DNA from: Desulfatiglans sp.
Lineage (GTDB): Bacteria > Desulfobacterota > DSM-4660 > Desulfatiglandales > HGW-15
Length of the DNA stretch: 48,555 nt
Reading direction: 5' to 3'
Assembly: GCA_012513605.1 (NCBI GenBank)
Contig: JAAZBV010000116.1
Coordinates: forward strand, 1-48,555
In this document: positions 26,128-35,594 of the stretch, piece by piece
Numbering within the stretch: the first letter of the stretch is position 1
Layout: the number at the start of each line of letters is the position of its first letter
The notes under the pieces: model-generated
Told to the model about the DNA's origin: nothing
Seen by the model: the letters and a program-made list of their open reading frames with translations, nothing else
Databases searched by the model: none
Program-made: the position numbers and the translations under genes

Positions 26128-27738
26128 ATGCAAACCGGGTTTTCCTATGATGATATGTTTCAGTTAGGAGATGATACAACTGAGTATCGTCTCCTCACAA
26201 CTGATTATGTATCAACCGGCAGCTTTGAAGGTAAGCATATCATAAAAGTGGAATCCGAAGGTCTTACTTTGCTAGCACAAGAGGCATTCCGGAGTGTCTC
26301 ACATTTATTAAGAAAATCCCACCTTGAACAGGTCGCAAGTATTCTGAATGATCCTGATGCATCGAATAATGATAAATATGTGGCCCTTGAGTTGATTAAA
26401 AATGCGGTGATCTCTGCTGAAGGTATATTCCCCATGTGCCAGGATACAGGCACTGCATTGATAATCGGTAAAAAGGGTCAGCATATCTGGACAGGTTATT
26501 CAGATGAAGAGGCTTTGTCACTGGGTGTTTATAATGCCTACACCAAAAACAACCTGCGTTATTCACAAAATACGCCCCTTACCATGTATGAAGAAAAAAA
26601 CACAGGATGCAACCTGCCGGCCCAGATAGATATTTCCGCTACACAGGGTGATGCCTATGAATTCCTGTTAATTGCCAAGGGTGGCGGCTCTTCAAACAAG
26701 ACATTTCTGTTCCAGGAGACAAAGGCAATATTAAAGAGGGATACCCTCGTAGAGTATTTAACAGAGAAGTTAAAAAACATTGGCACCTCTGCATGCCCGC
26801 CCTATCATGCTGCCTTTGTAATAGGCGGGACATCACCGGAACAGACACTCAAGACAGTAAAACTAGCATCTGCCGGATATCTGGATAATCTTCCTATAAC
26901 CGGAAGCCCTGGCGGCAGGGCATTCAGGGACACTGATCTGGAAAAAAAGATACTTGAGTGTTCCAGAACAATCGGCCTTGGGGCACAGTTTGGAGGTAAA
27001 TATTTCTGCCTTGATGTAAGGGTTATAAGGCTTCCAAGACACGGGGCATCATGCCCTGTTGGTTTAGGAGTAAGCTGTTCAGCTCACAGGAACATAAAGG
27101 CAAAGATCACAAAGGATGGCATCTTCCTTGAAAGGCTGGTTACAGACCCCAGCGTATACCTCCCGGTACCAGCAAGTACTGTTGACGATACGGTACACAT
27201 TGATCTTGAAAGACCAATGGCAGAGATACGTGCGACCCTCTCAAAATACCCTGTTTCAACCCGCTTGCTTCTAAGCGGCAGGATGATTGTTGCAAGGGAC
27301 ATTGCCCATGCAAAACTCAAGGAAAGGCTTGATAAGGGTGAAGGGCTGTTGCAATACATGAAAGAGCATATCATCTATTATGCAGGCCCTGCAAAGACTC
27401 CAGAAGGTTATGCATCGGGTTCATTCGGACCCACAACCGCAGGCCGCATGGATCAATATGTGCCCCTGTTTCAGTCTCATGGCGCATCAATGATAATGCT
27501 TGCCAAGGGCAACCGTTCGAAAACCGTGACAGACTCATGTAAAAAATATGGCGGTTTTTACCTCGGTTCCATTGGCGGTGCAGCAGCAAGGCTCGGAAGA
27601 GACTGCATTACTAAGGTTGAGGTGATCGAATACCCTGAGCTTGGCATGGAGGCCATATACATGATTACAGTAAAAGACTTCCCTGCCTTTATATTAATCG
27701 ATGACAAGGGAAATGATTTTTTTGAACAGCTTAAATAG
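26128..27738 (+). CDS. class I fumarate hydratase (single chain, 4Fe-4S)
   Basis: An oxygen-sensitive fumarase that interconverts fumarate and malate, with alpha and beta parts in one 536-aa chain as in FumA/FumB. Ligand and substrate motifs are present: [10 protein letters not shown] with Cys 104, [12 protein letters not shown]-type region [20 protein letters not shown], and the C-terminal swivel domain ([50 protein letters not shown]). The ATG has AGGGGTC upstream. It is 15 bp after pycB and so probably cotranscribed. The TAG stop directly abuts the 3' CCA of the convergent tRNA-Val gene. Confidence 0.95.
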   Translation: MQTGFSYDDMFQLGDDTTEYRLLTTDYVSTGSFEGKHIIKVESEGLTLLAQEAFRSVSHLLRKSHLEQVASILNDPDASNNDKYVALELIKNAVISAEGIFPMCQDTGTALIIGKKGQHIWTGYSDEEALSLGVYNAYTKNNLRYSQNTPLTMYEEKNTGCNLPAQIDISATQGDAYEFLLIAKGGGSSNKTFLFQETKAILKRDTLVEYLTEKLKNIGTSACPPYHAAFVIGGTSPEQTLKTVKLASAGYLDNLPITGSPGGRAFRDTDLEKKILECSRTIGLGAQFGGKYFCLDVRVIRLPRHGASCPVGLGVSCSAHRNIKAKITKDGIFLERLVTDPSVYLPVPASTVDDTVHIDLERPMAEIRATLSKYPVSTRLLLSGRMIVARDIAHAKLKERLDKGEGLLQYMKEHIIYYAGPAKTPEGYASGSFGPTTAGRMDQYVPLFQSHGASMIMLAKGNRSKTVTDSCKKYGGFYLGSIGGAAARLGRDCITKVEVIEYPELGMEAIYMITVKDFPAFILIDDKGNDFFEQLK

Positions 27739-27813
27739 TGGTGGGCGGTACAGGATTTGAACCTGCGACTTCCACCGTGTGAGGATGGCACTCTCCCGCT
27801 GAGTTAACCGCCC
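27739..27813 (-). tRNA. tRNA-Val(CAC)
   Basis: A 75-nt cloverleaf on the minus strand. Acceptor stem GGGCGGT/ACCGCCC, D stem ACTC/GAGT, anticodon stem CCATC/GGTGG, loop CTCACAC (anticodon CAC, reads GUG), T arm GCAGG-TTCAAAT-CCTGT, discriminator A and encoded CCA. No variable-arm extension. No integrase is nearby. Confidence 0.97.
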
Positions 27814-27981
27814 GTATCTGGCCTGATAGTTGGGTGAGTCAGACAGATGAGGATATTTGATATACCTAAAATTCCGGTTTGTAAATAAAAAAAGGGTTCA
27901 AGGGGTCGAGTGCAGGCTATAACGCAGGTTAAAGGAAATGCCTTTCCTAAAAGCCTACAGCCTATAGTCTAACAGCCTTCT

Positions 27982-29829
27982 TTAAAACTCCTCCTCTGCC
28001 ATTTCTATGGCTGCTGTATCCCCATCAATTATCGCCCTGGCCTTTGATGTAGAAAGGCTCACTATATTGCTGCTGAAATAGCGCGCTGATGAGACCTTCC
28101 CGCTGTAAAAGGCAGCTTCACTATTTTCTGCTGTAAACCTTCTCACCTCTGCCTCTCCATTTAACCCGCTATCCTGAATCATTATTTGAAGTTTTTCATG
28201 GGCAATCATCGCCTGCCATAAAAGGAGCCAGCCGGTTATAACATCACCAAATAGCTCCATGTACTGTGTGGCAAAAAGGGCCATTATCTTAAAATCCTGT
28301 TTTGCCTTTTCAGTTAAAAAGAGGGTAACCTCCCTGAGTGAGCAAAGGCCATTCGAAAGAAGAGCGATATGTTTTGCAAGCTCTTTATGCTGCCTGTTTA
28401 TTTCACAAAAGGTTTCAATATCATTGAAGAGCCCCTTATCAAGGCCGGGAAAACCCTTTACAACCTTTCTTGCAAGAAGGTCAAGAGACTGGATACCGTT
28501 AGTACCTTCAAAGATGGAATGCACCTTTTCGTCCCTTAAAAACTGCTCGACAGGATAGTCCTTCATGTACCCGTATCCCCCATACACCTGCATGGCAGCC
28601 TCTGTTACCCTGAAGCTCATATCAGATCCATATGCCTTTGCAACAGGGGTTAAAAAGGCGGTGAGTTCCGCCCATTTTAGCTTTTCATCTTTATCCTCTG
28701 TAACAAGCTCCATGTCCATGCAATAGGTGGTATAGAGTATAAGCGCCCTTATGCCCTCAGTATATGCCTTCATCATGAGGAGCATGCGTCTCACATCCGG
28801 GTGCCTTATAATGGGGGCCTGTGGTGAATCAGGCGATGCGCCCATCTCCCTGCCCTGAAGCCTCTCCTTTGAGTAGTTAAGCGCATGGAGGTATGCAGTG
28901 GCAGCGATTGATGCACCGTGACGCGCTGCTATGAGCCTTGATTCATTCATCATGGTAAAAAAGATCGCCATGCCCTTATTGATTTCACCAACAAGTTCAC
29001 CAGTGCAATTACCCTCCTCGCCGAATACCATCTGACAGGTGGGAGAGCCTTTAAGACCCATCTTTTTTTCTATTGATATAACCTTTGTATCATTCAGTTC
29101 TCCAATTGATCCGTCCCGGTTAACCCTGTACTTGGGCACCAGAAAAAGAGAGAGCCCCCTCGTACCCGGGGGCGAACCCTTTACCCTGGCGAGTGTCAGG
29201 TGAATAATGTTTTCAACCAGATTATTATCCCCGCCAGTTATGAATGTCTTATTTCCGGTAATGTTGTATGTGCCGTCATCATTCGGTACAGCCACTGTTT
29301 TTGTTGCCCCCACATCGCTTCCTGCCTCTGATTCGGTCAGCACCATTGTCCCTGTCCACTGCCCGGAGAGGATTTTCTCAACATATTTTTCCTTCTGTTC
29401 CTTTGTGCCATGCCTTGCAATCAGAAACGCCGCACCTCTTGCCATGGCAGCAAGCGTCTGGAAGGCAAGGTTTCCCGCCTCAAAATATTCATTTGCCGCC
29501 ATGCCTATTATAAGGGGTAGCCCCTGCCCCCCTATCTCACGGGGCAGGTCAATCCTGCGCCATCCACCCTCATTCCAAGTCCGCCATAATTCTTTAAATA
29601 CTTCAGGGACAAAAACCTTACCATCCTTCAAGGTACAGCCCGCAGTATCTGTTTCACGGTAGGTCGGCATCATCACATTTGCGGCCAGTCTTTCCGCCTC
29701 CCTCAGGATCATTCTGCAGGTCTCTTCATCAAAATCAGAATAAAGTTCATTTTTAAACAGCCCCTGCATCCTGAGCTGCTCAAACAAGACAAATACCTGA
29801 TCCCTGTCATCAATTAAAAGTTTTTTCAT
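27982..29829 (-). CDS. long-form acyl-CoA dehydrogenase (DmdC-like)
   Basis: A 615-aa FAD-dependent acyl-CoA dehydrogenase of the longer type with a C-terminal extension (the group with 3-methylmercaptopropionyl-CoA dehydrogenase DmdC). FAD/substrate motifs: TMVLTESEAGSDVGATKT near residue 160, GNKTFITGGDNN, and EKKMGLKGSPTCQMVF. The base glutamate region KVHSIFEGTNGIQSLDLLARK is intact. The chain then runs a further 160 residues. It oxidises an acyl-CoA to the enoyl-CoA and passes electrons to ETF, in the cytosol. No ETF or thiolase is adjacent. A CAAGG-like/short repeat-rich 165-bp gap separates it from the tRNA. It diverges from the SAM hydrolase gene. Confidence 0.92.
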   Translation of the reverse strand: MKKLLIDDRDQVFVLFEQLRMQGLFKNELYSDFDEETCRMILREAERLAANVMMPTYRETDTAGCTLKDGKVFVPEVFKELWRTWNEGGWRRIDLPREIGGQGLPLIIGMAANEYFEAGNLAFQTLAAMARGAAFLIARHGTKEQKEKYVEKILSGQWTGTMVLTESEAGSDVGATKTVAVPNDDGTYNITGNKTFITGGDNNLVENIIHLTLARVKGSPPGTRGLSLFLVPKYRVNRDGSIGELNDTKVISIEKKMGLKGSPTCQMVFGEEGNCTGELVGEINKGMAIFFTMMNESRLIAARHGASIAATAYLHALNYSKERLQGREMGASPDSPQAPIIRHPDVRRMLLMMKAYTEGIRALILYTTYCMDMELVTEDKDEKLKWAELTAFLTPVAKAYGSDMSFRVTEAAMQVYGGYGYMKDYPVEQFLRDEKVHSIFEGTNGIQSLDLLARKVVKGFPGLDKGLFNDIETFCEINRQHKELAKHIALLSNGLCSLREVTLFLTEKAKQDFKIMALFATQYMELFGDVITGWLLLWQAMIAHEKLQIMIQDSGLNGEAEVRRFTAENSEAAFYSGKVSSARYFSSNIVSLSTSKARAIIDGDTAAIEMAEEEF

Positions 29830-29984
29830 CGCTGAATTCCCCTGTAAACCAATAAATTATGGCGGTACTAAAAAAACGCTTATATCAGTTATGCCTGAAA
29901 AATTCCACTTTACAAATGATTTTTTGGATGTACTATAAAAATGCCTTGCATCAAGAGATATACCCATTTGTAACAGGAACACCC

Positions 29985-30794
29985 ATGAATAGATCAGGCA
30001 TCATTACCCTTTTAACCGATTTCGGCCTCTCTGATGCATATGTAGCCATGATGAAAGGGGTAATCCTTTCTATCAACAGAGATGCTGAACTGATTGACAT
30101 TACCCACAGTATCAGGACCGGCTCTGTTTTTCAGGGGGCATATATTCTAAAAGAGGTCTTTTCCTGTTTTCCTTCAGGCACTGTCCATGTAGCGGTTGTT
30201 GACCCTGGTGTAGGCAGCAACAGGAGATCCATAGCGGTAAATGCTGCCGGACATTTTTTCACAGGCCCTGATAATGGTATCTTCTGGCCTGTGATAGAAA
30301 AGTATAAAGATGCAACGATTTATGAACTTACTGAAAATAAATTTTTCCTCCCTCAAATAACCAGCACCTTTCATGGCAGGGATATATTTGCCCCTGTGGC
30401 AGCCCATATCTCCCTCGGATTGGATATACAAAAGTTCGGAAGGGTTGTATCTGACCCCGAAAAACTGGAGATACCTCTCCCCTTTAAACATGAAAACGTC
30501 CTCTCCGGGCAAATAATACGTATTGATAATTTTGGGAACCTCATTACCAATATTACAGCAGATGCCCTTGCCGGTTTTCTGGGTAATAACGAGCCGGTAA
30601 TACACACAGGTAAAATTAAGATATACGGGTTAAACAAAATCTATTCTGACAGGGAAAACGGCGAGCTTCTTGCCATTATAAACAGCTCCAATCAACTTGA
30701 GATCGCAGTAAATATGGGTAAGGCTTCAGACTACATCGGCAAGGAGCCGGATGATATCATCGGTACAGGTGTCAAGGTGGAAAAAACCGGTTAG
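29985..30794 (+). CDS. S-adenosyl-L-methionine hydroxide adenosyltransferase (DUF62/SAM hydrolase)
   Basis: Splits SAM to adenosine and methionine using water, in the fluorinase/chlorinase structural family. Start at 29985 (AGGAA upstream) is preferred to 29859, which adds an unconserved extension. N-terminal motif ITLLTDFGLSDAYVAMMKG holds the catalytic Asp. VDPGVGSNRR supplies the Arg, and STFHGRDIFAPVAAH the His. C-terminal domain: GQIIRIDNFGNLITNI. 269 aa, typical length. It lacks the extended loop of the true halogenases as far as I can judge. Its last 4 bp overlap the end of the convergent HNH gene. Confidence 0.93.
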   Translation: MNRSGIITLLTDFGLSDAYVAMMKGVILSINRDAELIDITHSIRTGSVFQGAYILKEVFSCFPSGTVHVAVVDPGVGSNRRSIAVNAAGHFFTGPDNGIFWPVIEKYKDATIYELTENKFFLPQITSTFHGRDIFAPVAAHISLGLDIQKFGRVVSDPEKLEIPLPFKHENVLSGQIIRIDNFGNLITNITADALAGFLGNNEPVIHTGKIKIYGLNKIYSDRENGELLAIINSSNQLEIAVNMGKASDYIGKEPDDIIGTGVKVEKTG

Positions 30795-31186
30795 ATCACT
30801 GTTTCATCTTTATTAAGAGAAGAGAGGTATTCGTCCCATTCAACAGGGAGAAGGTATTTTTTTTTATTGTTGCACTCCTTGCATGCGGCCACAACATTTC
30901 CCTTTTTACTTTTACCGCCCCGGCTTAAAGGCACAATATGGTCCATTGTAAGCCCTTTTGACCCCACATTCATACCGCAGTAATGGCATTTGCCTTCATT
31001 AACACGCCTGAGCCACCAGGAGGTGCGCCTGAGTTCCCTGGCCTTTTGTTTTTCTCTTTTTATCTCAGCCTCATCAACCCACTCATCTTCATACATAACT
31101 TTAACCAGTAACCGGCCTTTAACATTTATATAAATTAAAAGGCTTCCCAGAATGCCGTTTTTATCCCCGAGGCGAATCTCCTGCAT
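30791..31186 (-). CDS. HNH endonuclease-domain protein
   Basis: A small protein with an HNH nuclease fold. CHYCG (near residue 67) and CKECN (near 106) are the zinc pairs; the catalytic motif is MDHIVPLSRGG followed by GNVVAACKECNNKK, i.e. H-N-N. The N-terminal region is basic and helical (EIKREKQKARELRR). The start is uncertain: ATG 31186 gives 131 aa and ATG 31096 gives 101 aa; neither has a good ribosome binding site. It is not accompanied by restriction or phage genes. DNA cleavage or repair is inferred from the family only. Confidence 0.85.
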   Translation of the reverse strand: MQEIRLGDKNGILGSLLIYINVKGRLLVKVMYEDEWVDEAEIKREKQKARELRRTSWWLRRVNEGKCHYCGMNVGSKGLTMDHIVPLSRGGKSKKGNVVAACKECNNKKKYLLPVEWDEYLSSLNKDETVI

Positions 31187-31667
31187 AATTTATACATGGC
31201 GAGATTCCCGGCAGAAAAGATGCACGCACACCAGAGAAGCCTTTTTAAAACTATCATGACGACTTCTATTTTTTTAAATACAACCTTTGGATGCCCTTTC
31301 CATCAAATGGTTTTCTGCTAAGTGTTGAAGTCGGATATCATTAACTTTAAATAAAATATAAACACTGGAATATCTCAAGTCAACCCGGAAGGATTTATTT
31401 TACAGACTTAATAAAAGCAGTAAAAATACATGCATACTGCCTTTAATTTATAAATATCTATTGATTTTTACTGGCTTTTTTGCCTGCTCTGGTATATATA
31501 AAAAAAGTCTTTTAAAACCTTGACAATTTTTTTGAAGTGATTACGTTTTTGCGTCTTTAATTGTGTAAAATATCATTAAAATCAGCATACCTTGCCTGAC
31601 ATGATATTTCTTTCATATTCAGGTAATTATAACTATTTTATGTTTTATCTTAAGGAGGATAGAGATT
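31187..31667. other. intergenic region upstream of groESL
   Basis: About 480 bp, AT-rich. A possible promoter is TTGACA at 31520-31525 with TACGTT at 31542-31547 (16-bp spacer), which is only a partial match at -10. No CIRCE inverted repeat (TTAGCACTC-N9-GAGTGCTAA) and no clear heat-shock sigma site is seen, so control of groESL is not resolved. Confidence 0.4.
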
Positions 31668-31958
31668 ATGAAGATTAAACCTTTAAGCGACAGAATTCTT
31701 GTCTTGAGAACAGAAGGGGAACAGAAGACATCTGGAGGGATTTTTATCCCTGACACTGCAAAGGAAAAACCCCTTGAAGGAAAGGTGGTGGCAGCAGGCC
31801 CCGGAAAGGTAGATGACCAGGGAGTTCGTGTACCTCTGGCTGTTAAGGAGAATGACAGGATTCTATTCAGCAAATATGCTGGCACTGAGATTAAATTAAA
31901 CGGTATAGAACATCTAATCATGAGAGAAGATGATATATTAGGAATTATAGAGGGATAA
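31668..31958 (+). CDS. groES: co-chaperonin GroES
   Basis: The 96-aa heptameric lid of the GroEL chaperonin. Motifs: [16 protein letters not shown] at the N-terminus, the mobile loop [33 protein letters not shown] and [14 protein letters not shown]. The start follows an AAGGAGGAT ribosome binding site. It is separated by 17 bp from groL, the standard operon order. Confidence 0.98.
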   Translation: MKIKPLSDRILVLRTEGEQKTSGGIFIPDTAKEKPLEGKVVAAGPGKVDDQGVRVPLAVKENDRILFSKYAGTEIKLNGIEHLIMREDDILGIIEG

Positions 31959-31975
31959 CAGGGAGGAAAACAGAG

Positions 31976-33595
31976 ATGGCTAAAAAAGAGATCAAATACA
32001 GCGCAATTGCGAGAGAAAAAACAATGACAGGCGTAGACACCCTGGCCAATGCAGTAAAGATAACATTCGGACCAAAGGGCAGGAACGTACTTATTGAAAA
32101 ATCATGGGGCTCACCGATTGCCACAAAAGATGGTGTAACAGTAGCAAAAGAGATAGAACTGGAAGACAAGTTTGAAAATATGGGCGCCCAGATGGTTAAA
32201 GAGGTTGCCTCAAAGACATCAGATGTGGCTGGCGACGGGACAACCACAGCAACTATTCTTGCCCAGTCCATTGTGAGAGAAGGCTTAAAGCTCGTTACCT
32301 CCGGTATAAACCCGATGTCCATCAAAAGGGGCATAGATAAATCAGTAGCAATGGTAGTTGATGAACTCAAGAAGATATCCAAGCCAACCAAGGATAAAAG
32401 TGAGATAGCACAGGTCGGGACAATCTCTGCCAATAACGACCGCACTATCGGTGATATCATTGCCGAGGCTATGGAAAAGGTAGGTAAAGAGGGTGTTATC
32501 ACCGTTGAAGAGGCCAAGTCAATGGAGACATCACTTGAAATAGTAGAAGGTATGCAGTTTGATCGCGGCTACCTCTCCCCCTACTTTGTAACAAACGCTG
32601 AGAAGATGGTTGTAAGCCTTGATGACCCCTATATTCTTCTTAACGAAAAAAAAATCAGTAATATGCGCGAAATGATCCCGATCCTTGAAAAGATCGCCCA
32701 GTCAGGACGCCCGTTTGTTATCATAGCAGAGGATGTTGAGGGTGAGGCACTTGCAACGCTCGTTGTAAACAGGCTCAGGGGCACTCTCAAGTGTGCGGCA
32801 GTAAAGGCGCCCGGTTTTGGCGATAGAAGAAAGGCCATGCTTGAAGACATCGCAATACTTACCGGCGGTAAGGTTATCAGCGAAGACATGGGGCATAAGC
32901 TTGAGAACATAACCATCGATGACCTTGGCACAGCCAAGAAGATTACCATTGACAAGGATAACACCACTATAGTTGATGGCGGTGGCGCCAAAAAAGAGCT
33001 TGAAGGAAGGGTAAAACAGATAAGGGCACAGATTGAAGAGACCACAAGCGATTATGACCGTGAAAAACTCCAGGAACGTCTTGCAAAGCTTATAGGCGGT
33101 GTTGCAGTTATAAGTGTTGGTGCGGCAACAGAGGCAGAGATGAAGGAGAAAAAGGCAAGAGTTGAGGATGCCCTTAACGCCACAAGGGCTGCCGTAGAAG
33201 AGGGCATTGTCCCTGGCGGCGGTGTTGCGCTTATACGCGCACAGAAGGTCCTTGATAATACGACCTTTGAAGGCGAGGAACAGTCTGGTCTCAACATCAT
33301 TAAAAAGGCTATAGAAGAGCCCATTAAACAGATTGCAAACAATGCAGGTTTTGAAGGTTCTGTTGTTGTAAAAAATGTGCAGGCTCTTACAGGCAATAAA
33401 GGATTTAATGCAGAGACAGGCGAATATGAAGATGTGGTCAAGGCAGGGATTATTGACCCGACAAAGGTCACCAGGTTTGCCCTTCAGAATGCCGCATCTG
33501 TAGCCGGTTTGCTTTTAACCACAGAAGCAATGGTGGCTGAAAAACCTGAGAAGAAAAAGACTGCTACACCCGCAATGCCTGAAGATATGTATTAA
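31976..33595 (+). CDS. groL: chaperonin GroEL
   Basis: A 539-aa ATP-dependent protein-folding chaperonin forming double heptamer rings. All signature parts are seen: [16 protein letters not shown], the ATP-site [12 protein letters not shown] near residue 87, and the [15 protein letters not shown] motif near 404. The tail ends in [14 protein letters not shown] rather than the Gly-Gly-Met repeat of many GroEL proteins. AGGGAGGAAAA lies before the start. A repeat tract and a stem-loop separate it from dksA. Confidence 0.98.
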   Translation: MAKKEIKYSAIAREKTMTGVDTLANAVKITFGPKGRNVLIEKSWGSPIATKDGVTVAKEIELEDKFENMGAQMVKEVASKTSDVAGDGTTTATILAQSIVREGLKLVTSGINPMSIKRGIDKSVAMVVDELKKISKPTKDKSEIAQVGTISANNDRTIGDIIAEAMEKVGKEGVITVEEAKSMETSLEIVEGMQFDRGYLSPYFVTNAEKMVVSLDDPYILLNEKKISNMREMIPILEKIAQSGRPFVIIAEDVEGEALATLVVNRLRGTLKCAAVKAPGFGDRRKAMLEDIAILTGGKVISEDMGHKLENITIDDLGTAKKITIDKDNTTIVDGGGAKKELEGRVKQIRAQIEETTSDYDREKLQERLAKLIGGVAVISVGAATEAEMKEKKARVEDALNATRAAVEEGIVPGGGVALIRAQKVLDNTTFEGEEQSGLNIIKKAIEEPIKQIANNAGFEGSVVVKNVQALTGNKGFNAETGEYEDVVKAGIIDPTKVTRFALQNAASVAGLLLTTEAMVAEKPEKKKTATPAMPEDMY

Positions 33596-33598
33596 AAC

Positions 33599-33710
33599 AG
33601 GGTGCAAGGTGCAAGGCACAAGGCTCAGGGGAATTTAAAAACCAGTGAAGCAGGGTGCAAGGCGCACGGATCAAGACCCGGGGTTAAAGGTTCCCGGGTT
33701 CAGGGTTAAG
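33599..33710. repeat. dispersed CAAGG repeat, copy 6 (largest)
   Basis: GGGTGCAAGGTGCAAGGCACAAGG, then a second block GGGTGCAAGGCGCACGG, then GGTTCCCGGGTTCAGGGTT. Fills the groL-dksA gap; same family as 2132-2201. Confidence 0.65.
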
Positions 33711-33724
33711 CAAAAAGAAATATT

Positions 33725-33754
33725 TGGCGCTGTACTTTTAAAAGGTCAGCGCCA
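33725..33754 (+). terminator. stem-loop after groL, possible terminator or attenuator
   Basis: TGGCGCTG (33725-33732) pairs with CAGCGCCA (33747-33754); the loop can extend the stem. No T-run follows (GATAATATAG), so termination would be weak or Rho-dependent. Confidence 0.4.
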
Positions 33755-33832
33755 GATAATATAGAACCTGATTTATTAAAAATATGTTTCCAATTAATGC
33801 ACAGTTACATTAATTGAACAGGGTTATGACCT

Positions 33833-34195
33833 ATGAATAAAAAAACACTCCAGCACTTCAGAAAAAGACTCACTGATCAGCTTGATGAACTTCATGATAA
33901 AAACAGCCAGAAAAGGGTCACCACGCTTGCCGAATCTGAGCAGGCTCCTGACTTTACTGATCAGGCAACTCTGGAATCAGACATAGAGATGAATTTACAT
34001 ATCAAAGAACGGGACAGCAAACTGATACTTAAGATAAAACAGGCACTGGAACGGATTGAAAACGGAACCTATGGCATATGCGAGACATGTGGAGAGGAGA
34101 TCTCCGAGGCAAGGCTTGAAGCGCGCCCTGTAACCACAGAGTGTATAGACTGTAAAAGGGAACAGGAAAACCAGGAAAAGCTGAGAGGGGTTTAA
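33833..34195 (+). CDS. dksA: RNA polymerase-binding factor DksA
   Basis: A DksA/TraR-family zinc-finger protein (120 aa) that enters the RNA polymerase secondary channel to adjust initiation with ppGpp. The coiled-coil has the DxxDxA tip (PDFTDQATLESD, near residue 42). The zinc finger is CETCGEEISEARLEARPV then CIDC (C-x2-C-x17-C-x2-C). The ATG follows a weak ribosome site (GGGTTATGACCT). A few hundred bases after groL but separated by a repeat and a stem-loop. Confidence 0.93.
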   Translation: MNKKTLQHFRKRLTDQLDELHDKNSQKRVTTLAESEQAPDFTDQATLESDIEMNLHIKERDSKLILKIKQALERIENGTYGICETCGEEISEARLEARPVTTECIDCKREQENQEKLRGV

Positions 34196-34273
34196 TTCTT
34201 TTCAATTAAGAGCAGGTAATCAGACTTAAATAAACCTTCAGGTATATTTTCATTTTCTATCCGGCCTTTCACA

Positions 34274-34474
34274 TTAAAGGTGAACAGATCTAAAACCTGT
34301 TTTAACACCACCGGAATATAATCCATCATGGGTACATACACGGTATGCACCCATTATTTCAGAAAAGATATCTGATCGGGAGATATGGTACATAGGTATC
34401 ACCATCCGGTCATCAATCCCTGCGAAAGCCAGTGCCTGCCCTCCCTCTTGCTTTAGCCAATAACAAGGATGCGT
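34274..34474 (-). pseudogene. unidentified coding remnant
   Basis: The 366-bp gap 34196-34562 contains an open frame on the minus strand with protein-like composition (QALAFAGIDDRMVIPMYH, then SEIMGAYRVCTHDG), running between stop codons at 34475-34477 and 34274-34276. No start codon or ribosome site fits. It looks like a fragment of a larger gene; I do not recognise the family. The rest of the gap shows nothing. Confidence 0.3.
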
Positions 34475-34562
34475 TTACCATCCTATACAGGCTTAGGAGA
34501 GGAAATTAATCACCCTGATCATGCGCGGATAATTGGCCCTGAAATATTCTCATAGAATCTAT

Positions 34563-35201
34563 TTATAGATACCCGGGAAATCGATCTATCATAAACTCGG
34601 CAGCAAGGCGCGCACCTGAGCCCGGAGGAAGCCCGCACTTTTCAAAACCCTTTGCCGATGCAAATGCACCCATGTTTGCAGCGCTGGCGCCAGGGTCCAT
34701 ATTTTTCCCGAAGATGACTCTCTCCTGAATATCTGAACATAAAAGATACCCGATTTCATCCTCAAAGTAGGCCATGAATCTCTGTGCAATTTCCATTGCA
34801 GGCCCTACCTTTTCCAGTTCAAAAGGGTCATCTCCCCCATAAAAAAGACCAAAAGCAATAATGCTACCCGTTACTCCACCGCACATCTCACCTGACCCGC
34901 CAATACCAGGAAAAAGGGTAAGCGCCTTAATGACCTGCATGTCTCCCAGTCCAAACTCCTCCATGAGCGCCATAGCAGTGCCCTGGGCACAGTTTTTAAA
35001 GATATAATTATACTCCTCAGCCCTTAACTGAACCCTGTCCAGTATCTCCTCTTTATGGGCCAGCAGCTCTTTTTTATTAAGCCTCTTTTTGGGGATACCC
35101 CCTGACAAAAATCCATTTATCCTCGCCTTTATGGCATTATCATCCCATTTCCTGTTGCCCAGCTCCTCTATCTTTTCCATGTTTTTATCTGTATACCCCA
35201 T
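34563..35201 (-). CDS. C_GCAxxG_C_C family putative redox protein
   Basis: A 212-aa member of the C_GCAxxG_C_C family of putative redox-active, metal-associated proteins. The start at 35201 has AAAGGAG upstream; an ATG at 35294 would add an unconserved leader. Family cysteines: C71 (KNCAQGTAMALMEEFGLG), the C107 motif (GSGEMCGGVTGS), a later C (LLCSDIQE) and another (FEKCGLPPG). In anaerobes such proteins accompany oxidoreductases. It diverges from the AFOR gene from back-to-back consensus promoters, implying joint control. No membrane segment. A short upstream region (35202-35354) is its untranslated leader. Confidence 0.85.
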   Translation of the reverse strand: MGYTDKNMEKIEELGNRKWDDNAIKARINGFLSGGIPKKRLNKKELLAHKEEILDRVQLRAEEYNYIFKNCAQGTAMALMEEFGLGDMQVIKALTLFPGIGGSGEMCGGVTGSIIAFGLFYGGDDPFELEKVGPAMEIAQRFMAYFEDEIGYLLCSDIQERVIFGKNMDPGASAANMGAFASAKGFEKCGLPPGSGARLAAEFMIDRFPGYL

Positions 35202-35360
35202 TTTTTCTCCTTTTATTGAGTATTGCTGCAAGATTGCATGAATAAGCATCAAGCAGGGTAAACCCAGCTTTGCCTTTTCATAAACACTTATCAAATGCCC
35301 CCTGAGCTATTCAGTAAGCAGCACAAGCTCTTCTGCATACCATAATTTATCTGACCAGGG

Positions 35361-35389
35361 AGTATAAAAACTGTGGATTTTTCTGTCAA
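35361..35389 (-). promoter_or_regulatory. consensus promoter for C_GCAxxG_C_C gene
   Basis: On the minus strand TTGACA (35389-35384), 17-bp spacer, TATACT (35366-35361). Leader to the 35201 start is about 150 nt. Mirror image of the promoter at 35408-35436. Confidence 0.65.
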
Positions 35390-35407
35390 ATAGATTCAGT
35401 AAATAGT

Positions 35408-35436
35408 TTGACACCTGGCCTGCTGTTTTTTATACT
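35408..35436 (+). promoter_or_regulatory. consensus promoter for AFOR gene
   Basis: TTGACA 35408-35413, 17-bp spacer, TATACT 35431-35436; the leader to the ATG at 35595 is about 150 nt. The two -35 boxes are 18 bp apart, and the -10 regions sit in an inverted repeat (GGAGTATAAAAAC / GTTTTTTATACTCC). Confidence 0.65.
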
Positions 35437-35594
35437 CCGCTTAAAAAATATTACAGCCATTAACCTGATAAAAGGGTCTGCCGTGAATACCAAAAAATCT
35501 GAGAAATATTATAAAGACAGGCGTACATTGAATCCAACCCCCTTCAGGCCAAAGGATTGACAGGGTATATTTAGACTGGATCGGAATAACTTAA

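Noticed and set aside
27739-27813. tRNA-Val as an integration site of a genomic island
   Set aside because: No integrase and no repeated 3' tRNA segment visible nearby.
31187-31667. CIRCE/HrcA operator or heat-shock sigma site before groES
   Set aside because: Looked for TTAGCACTC-N9-GAGTGCTAA and for a CTTGAA...CCCCAT arrangement; neither is present in recognisable form.
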